Origin: Syntrophomonas sp.
GTDB lineage: Bacteria > Bacillota > Syntrophomonadia > Syntrophomonadales > Syntrophomonadaceae
Length of the DNA stretch: 8,963 nt
Reading direction: 5' to 3'
Assembly: GCA_003558625.1 (NCBI GenBank)
Contig: PWPP01000065.1
Span: forward strand, 1-8,963
Under the pieces are notes generated by a model that had not been told where the DNA came from, did not search any database, and worked only from the letters and a program-made list of their open reading frames with translations. The number at the start of each line of letters is the position of its first letter. Position 1 is the stretch's first letter. Made by a program: the position numbers and the translations under genes. Below, piece by piece: positions 6,414 through 8,963 of this stretch.

Positions 6414-6416
6414 TAG
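6336..6416 (+). CDS. Possible 26-residue leader peptide inside the hairpin
   Basis: ATG at 6336 opens a frame of 26 codons ending at TAG 6414-6416 (begins MFLELYTSRYVNVSRVLRIS). The frame spans almost exactly the hairpin, from its left arm to one base after its right arm. The purine run GAGGGG lies directly against the ATG, too close for a good ribosome binding site, so translation is doubtful. It could be a chance frame in structured DNA or a peptide whose translation opens the hairpin. Confidence 0.2.
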   Translation: MFLELYTSRYVNVSRVLRISIQEASL

Positions 6417-6444
6417 CAATATATACCGCAGGAGGTGAAGTGCA

Positions 6445-7440
6445 ATGAAAAAAGTAGGAATAGCCAGGGCCTTGTTCTATTATTACTATTACCCATTATG
6501 GAAAACGTTTTTTCAGGAGATGGGCGCTGAAGTCCTGTTATCCCGGGAAACCAATAAACTGACCATACAAAATGGCATAGACCTGGCGGTCGATGAAACC
6601 TGTTTTCCTGTCAAAGTCTATTACGGGCATGTGCAGGAATTATGCCGGCAAAATATCGATTATCTCTTTTTGCCCCGCGTCGTCAGTATTGAGCCCCGCA
6701 GTTATATCTGCCCTAAATTTATGGGCCTCCCCGATATGATTAAGGCCAGTATGCTGGATTTGCCTCCGGTGATCGATATGGTTATCGATGTAAGCATAAA
6801 TAATAAAATGCTGAAGAGAGAAATCGAACGCATTGGCAAAATTTTCGGCCGGCGGCAGGGAAACGCCAGCGCTGCCTATGACCACGGCCTCGCAGAGCTG
6901 GAAAAATGCCGGGCTCTTTCCCGCCAGGGCTTCACCCTGCGCGAAGCCGTTAAAATCTGGGAGGGAGATCCGCTGCCTCCCCTACCAGGACCTTTTGATT
7001 TGAACATCGGCCTGCTGGGGCATGGTTACAGTCTCTATGACCCGGTCATCAGTATGAACATCGTCCACACATTGAGGGAAATGGGCTGCCGCCTATATTT
7101 TCCGGAGATGCTGGAGATGGAAGATATTGAAAGGGAAGCTGCCACCCTGCCTAAGAGAGTCTTCTGGACCCTGGGCCGAAAAATGGTAGGCAGCTCCCTG
7201 CAAATGGAAAAAGACCCCCGGATCGATGGCATCATATACCTGGCCAGTTTCGGCTGTGGCCCCGATTCCATGATCGGGGAGACCATTGAGCGAAAAATGA
7301 AGGATAAAGTGTATATGTTATTGACAGTGGATGAGCATACCGGGGAAGCCGGTTTGCATACCCGGCTGGAAGCGTTTTGTGACATGTTACGGCGAAGGAG
7401 GAGCATAAGCCATGAAAGTTACCTTTCCTCACATGGGTAA
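6445..7440 (+). CDS. Acyl-CoA dehydratase activase-related protein (DUF2229/COG3580-like)
   Basis: This 331-residue protein belongs to the group related to 2-hydroxyacyl-CoA dehydratases and their activators. Diagnostic segments are the N-terminal GIARALFYYYYYPLWKTFF (5-23), DETCFPVKVYYGHV (50-63) with Cys53, RSYICPKFMGLP (85-96) with Cys89, LGHGYSLYDP (191-200), ASFGCGPDSM (267-276) with Cys271, and the tail DEHTGEAGLHTRLEAFCDML (296-315). Cys53, Cys89 and Cys271 are the likely iron-sulfur ligands. The ATG has a strong AGGAGGTG (6430-6437). It is the first gene of the operon, overlaps the next by 29 bases and follows a structured leader. It probably forms a complex with the next protein and takes electrons from the ATPase encoded third. 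The substrate is unknown. Confidence 0.9.
   Translation: MKKVGIARALFYYYYYPLWKTFFQEMGAEVLLSRETNKLTIQNGIDLAVDETCFPVKVYYGHVQELCRQNIDYLFLPRVVSIEPRSYICPKFMGLPDMIKASMLDLPPVIDMVIDVSINNKMLKREIERIGKIFGRRQGNASAAYDHGLAELEKCRALSRQGFTLREAVKIWEGDPLPPLPGPFDLNIGLLGHGYSLYDPVISMNIVHTLREMGCRLYFPEMLEMEDIEREAATLPKRVFWTLGRKMVGSSLQMEKDPRIDGIIYLASFGCGPDSMIGETIERKMKDKVYMLLTVDEHTGEAGLHTRLEAFCDMLRRRRSISHESYLSSHG
7395..7403 (+). promoter_or_regulatory. Ribosome binding site inside the upstream gene, fixing the start at 7412
   Basis: AAGGAGGAG lies eight bases before ATG 7412, within the last codons of the preceding gene. It supports the 29-base overlap as real. The same pattern, AAGGAGG plus CATAAG, recurs before the third gene at 8498. 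Confidence 0.8.
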
Positions 7441-8509
7441 TGCCTGCATCACCATTAATGCCCTTTTAAAAGGATTAAACCTGGAGGTGATCACTCCCCC
7501 TCCCATATCCAAGAAGACCTTTGAGTTGGGTGTGAAGTACTCCCCCGAGTTTGCCTGTTTGCCTTTAAAATTAAATGTGGGCAATTTTATCGAAGCCCTG
7601 GAAAAAGGGGCCGATACCATAGTCATGGCTGGGGGCTGGGGCCCCTGCCGCTTTGGCTATTATGCCCAGGTAGAACGGGATATCCTCAAAGATTTAGGCT
7701 ATGAGTTTGAAATAGTCATCCTGGAAGCCCCGGATCACCAGGTATCGGAACTGGTACAACAGCTGAAAAGCCTGGGAAACAACATCAGTCTCTGGAAAGC
7801 CATAAACACCATACACTTTGCCTGGATGAAACTGCAGGCGGTTGAAACCCTGGAAAAAGAGCTGGAGTTCTGCTTACCCCGGGTGATCGACAAATCCCTG
7901 TTGCAAAAAATATATCAAACAGCCCTGCAAGACACCGATGCAGCCTGTAGCCGGAAAAAAATACAGCAGATTCTGCACCAGGCAGTGCTGGAAATGCGTG
8001 AAATACCCCAAAGCCGGCAGCAAATAATCAAAATCGGCTTGGTAGGAGAGATCTATACCATACTGGAACCCAGTTCCAATTACCACCTCATCGATTACAT
8101 GGGCTACCTGGGTGTGGAAGTAACCCGGGCCATTTATTTAAGCGATTGGATCAATGATCACCTGCTGGGGGGCTGGATCAAAAAATCCCACAACCGGCAT
8201 ATCATCAGGAGCTCCCAACCCTATATCAATTATTTCGTTGGCGGGCATGGCCAGCAGACCATCGGCTATACCGTGGATTTCGCCCGCCGGCATTATCACG
8301 GGGTCATTCAGATCGCTCCCCTGACCTGCATGCCGGAAATCGTCGCCCATTCCATCTTACCCCGGGTCAGTGAAGCAGAAAACATCCCGGTCATGACCAT
8401 GTATTTCGACGAACATGCAGGAGAGGCAGGGATCCAGACCCGTTTGGAAGCATTTGTGGATATGTTGCGAAGAAAAAACCGGCGGCAAGATAACTCCAAG
8501 GAGGCATAA
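7412..8509 (+). CDS. Acyl-CoA dehydratase activase-related protein (COG3581-like, 2-hydroxyacyl-CoA dehydratase superfamily)
   Basis: This 365-residue partner of the preceding protein has matching landmarks: Cys49 in SPEFACLPLKLNVGNFIEAL (44-63), Cys79 in MAGGWGPCRFGYYAQ (72-86), Cys306 in IAPLTCMPEIVAHSILP (301-317), and the tail DEHAGEAGIQTRLEAFVDML (333-352), nearly the same as the C-terminus of the upstream protein. The three Cys residues are candidate cluster ligands. In the family, such proteins bind iron-sulfur clusters and receive low-potential electrons from a BadF/HgdC-type ATPase. The overlap with the upstream gene and the four-codon-scale gap to the ATPase gene point to coupled translation and a fixed stoichiometry. 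I cannot tell whether it is the catalytic subunit or part of a larger activator. Confidence 0.88.
   Translation: MKVTFPHMGNACITINALLKGLNLEVITPPPISKKTFELGVKYSPEFACLPLKLNVGNFIEALEKGADTIVMAGGWGPCRFGYYAQVERDILKDLGYEFEIVILEAPDHQVSELVQQLKSLGNNISLWKAINTIHFAWMKLQAVETLEKELEFCLPRVIDKSLLQKIYQTALQDTDAACSRKKIQQILHQAVLEMREIPQSRQQIIKIGLVGEIYTILEPSSNYHLIDYMGYLGVEVTRAIYLSDWINDHLLGGWIKKSHNRHIIRSSQPYINYFVGGHGQQTIGYTVDFARRHYHGVIQIAPLTCMPEIVAHSILPRVSEAENIPVMTMYFDEHAGEAGIQTRLEAFVDMLRRKNRRQDNSKEA
8498..8504 (+). promoter_or_regulatory. Ribosome binding site of the ATPase gene
   Basis: AAGGAGG lies eight bases before ATG 8513. It sits inside the last codons of the preceding gene, whose stop ends at 8509. It fixes the start of the partial gene. 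Confidence 0.8.
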
Positions 8510-8512
8510 GAT

Positions 8513-8963
8513 ATGGATTATTTTCTGGGTGTGGATATAGGTTCCGTGAGCAGCAACTTTGTCTTGCTGGATGACAACTTACAGCTGGTAAAAAAGATCT
8601 ATAAGCGGACCCGGGGCAATCCGATCCAGGCCATCCGGGAAGGCATGCAGATCATAAAAGAGGATTGCCCCTCCCTGCCCATTCAAGGGGTGGGCACAAC
8701 CGGCAGTGGCCGTTATTTGACCGCGGTGATCATAGGAGCAGATATCGTGAAAAATGAAATCACCGCCCACGCTGTAGCAGCCAGCCACTATAATCCCAAT
8801 GCGAAAACCATTATCGAAATAGGGGGGCAGGATTCAAAAATCATTCTGTTAAAGGATACCATTGTCTACGATTTTGCTATGAACACGGTGTGTGCGGCAG
8901 GAACCGGCCCCTCGCTGCTTTTAACCGAACCGAAAAAACTGTATCAGATGGATCAAAAGGCAA
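8513..8963 (+). CDS. BadF/BadG/HgdC-type ATPase, acyl-CoA dehydratase activase (5' part)
   Basis: The first 150 residues are present; the family is usually about 250-330 residues for the stand-alone form. It belongs to the ASKHA ATPase fold: phosphate-1 loop GVDIGSVSSNFVLLD (6-20), GTTGSGRYL (61-69), NEITAHAVAA (81-90), EIGGQDSKII (102-111) and MNTVCAAGTG (123-132). Cys127 should be one ligand of the [4Fe-4S] cluster shared by the homodimer. The family hydrolyses ATP to drive an electron onto its partner, here probably the two preceding gene products, three bases upstream. After CAAGTG the sequence reads PSLLLTEPKKL where family members usually read SFL followed by about seven residues to the Leu, so there is an apparent extra Pro and an unusual helix start. 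The gene is cut by the window edge, so a frameshift cannot be ruled out. Confidence 0.93.
   Translation, partial: MDYFLGVDIGSVSSNFVLLDDNLQLVKKIYKRTRGNPIQAIREGMQIIKEDCPSLPIQGVGTTGSGRYLTAVIIGADIVKNEITAHAVAASHYNPNAKTIIEIGGQDSKIILLKDTIVYDFAMNTVCAAGTGPSLLLTEPKKLYQMDQKA

Larger units (their letters stand above)
6030..6444. other. Long structured intergenic region upstream of the activase operon
   Basis: From left to right it holds the second 34-bp repeat (6036-6069), an imperfect direct repeat of cagccag...tttctt (6091-6103 and 6110-6123), an AT-rich promoter-like stretch (about 6185-6300) with an inverted repeat, a TTTCATGAAA palindrome (6282-6291), the long hairpin (6331-6413) and the ribosome binding site AGGAGGTG (6430-6437). 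No intrinsic terminator with a T-run is seen for the gene at 5025. No known riboswitch signature is recognised. Confidence 0.6.

Noticed and set aside
7412..7440. 29-base gene overlap as a frameshift joining the two activase-related genes
   Set aside because: The upstream protein already has the full conserved C-terminal motif, and the downstream gene has its own strong ribosome binding site and start, so this is ordinary translational coupling.

Overview
The window looks like a chromosomal segment of an anaerobic Gram-positive bacterium of the class Clostridia (Peptococcaceae/Syntrophomonadaceae-like). I infer this from strong AAGGAGG-type ribosome binding sites, a secreted protein with the copper-amine-oxidase-N 'stalk' domain common in Firmicutes, and an oxygen-sensitive 2-hydroxyacyl-CoA dehydratase-activase gene set. 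No tRNA, rRNA, CRISPR array or complete insertion sequence is visible. All intact genes lie on the plus strand.

Layout. 1-727 is decayed sequence. It holds a possible 40-codon minus-strand fragment at the edge, a hairpin, and a broken second copy of the front end of the DUF697/YcjF-like gene found intact at 5025. 728-1924 encodes a 12-helix MFS exporter. 1925-2290 is intergenic, with one copy of a 34-bp repeat and a promoter. 2291-4381 encodes a 696-residue secreted modular protein: signal peptide, two copper-amine-oxidase-N repeats, a papain-like (C1) peptidase domain with a readable Gln-Cys-His-Asn set, and an Ig-like C-terminal tail. A hairpin terminator follows. 4440-5022 reads best on the minus strand as a gene broken by stops and a frameshift. 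5025-6029 encodes the DUF697/YcjF-like membrane protein. 6030-6444 is a long, highly structured intergenic region with the second repeat copy, an AT-rich promoter with an overlapping inverted repeat, and a long hairpin that itself contains a 26-codon open frame.

6445-8963 (continuing off the right edge) is a tight operon: two proteins of the acyl-CoA dehydratase activase-related type (COG3580- and COG3581-like, sharing a C-terminal motif) followed by a BadF/BadG/HgdC ATPase. In related systems the ATPase uses ATP hydrolysis to push one electron at very low potential from an iron-sulfur cluster onto a partner protein. In many Clostridia these parts are fused into one very large protein; here they are three separate genes. 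The substrate cannot be read from this window.

The main leads are the structured leader in front of the activase operon, the duplicated-and-decayed YcjF-like locus, the modular secreted cysteine peptidase, and the paired 34-bp repeats flanking the central 4 kb.
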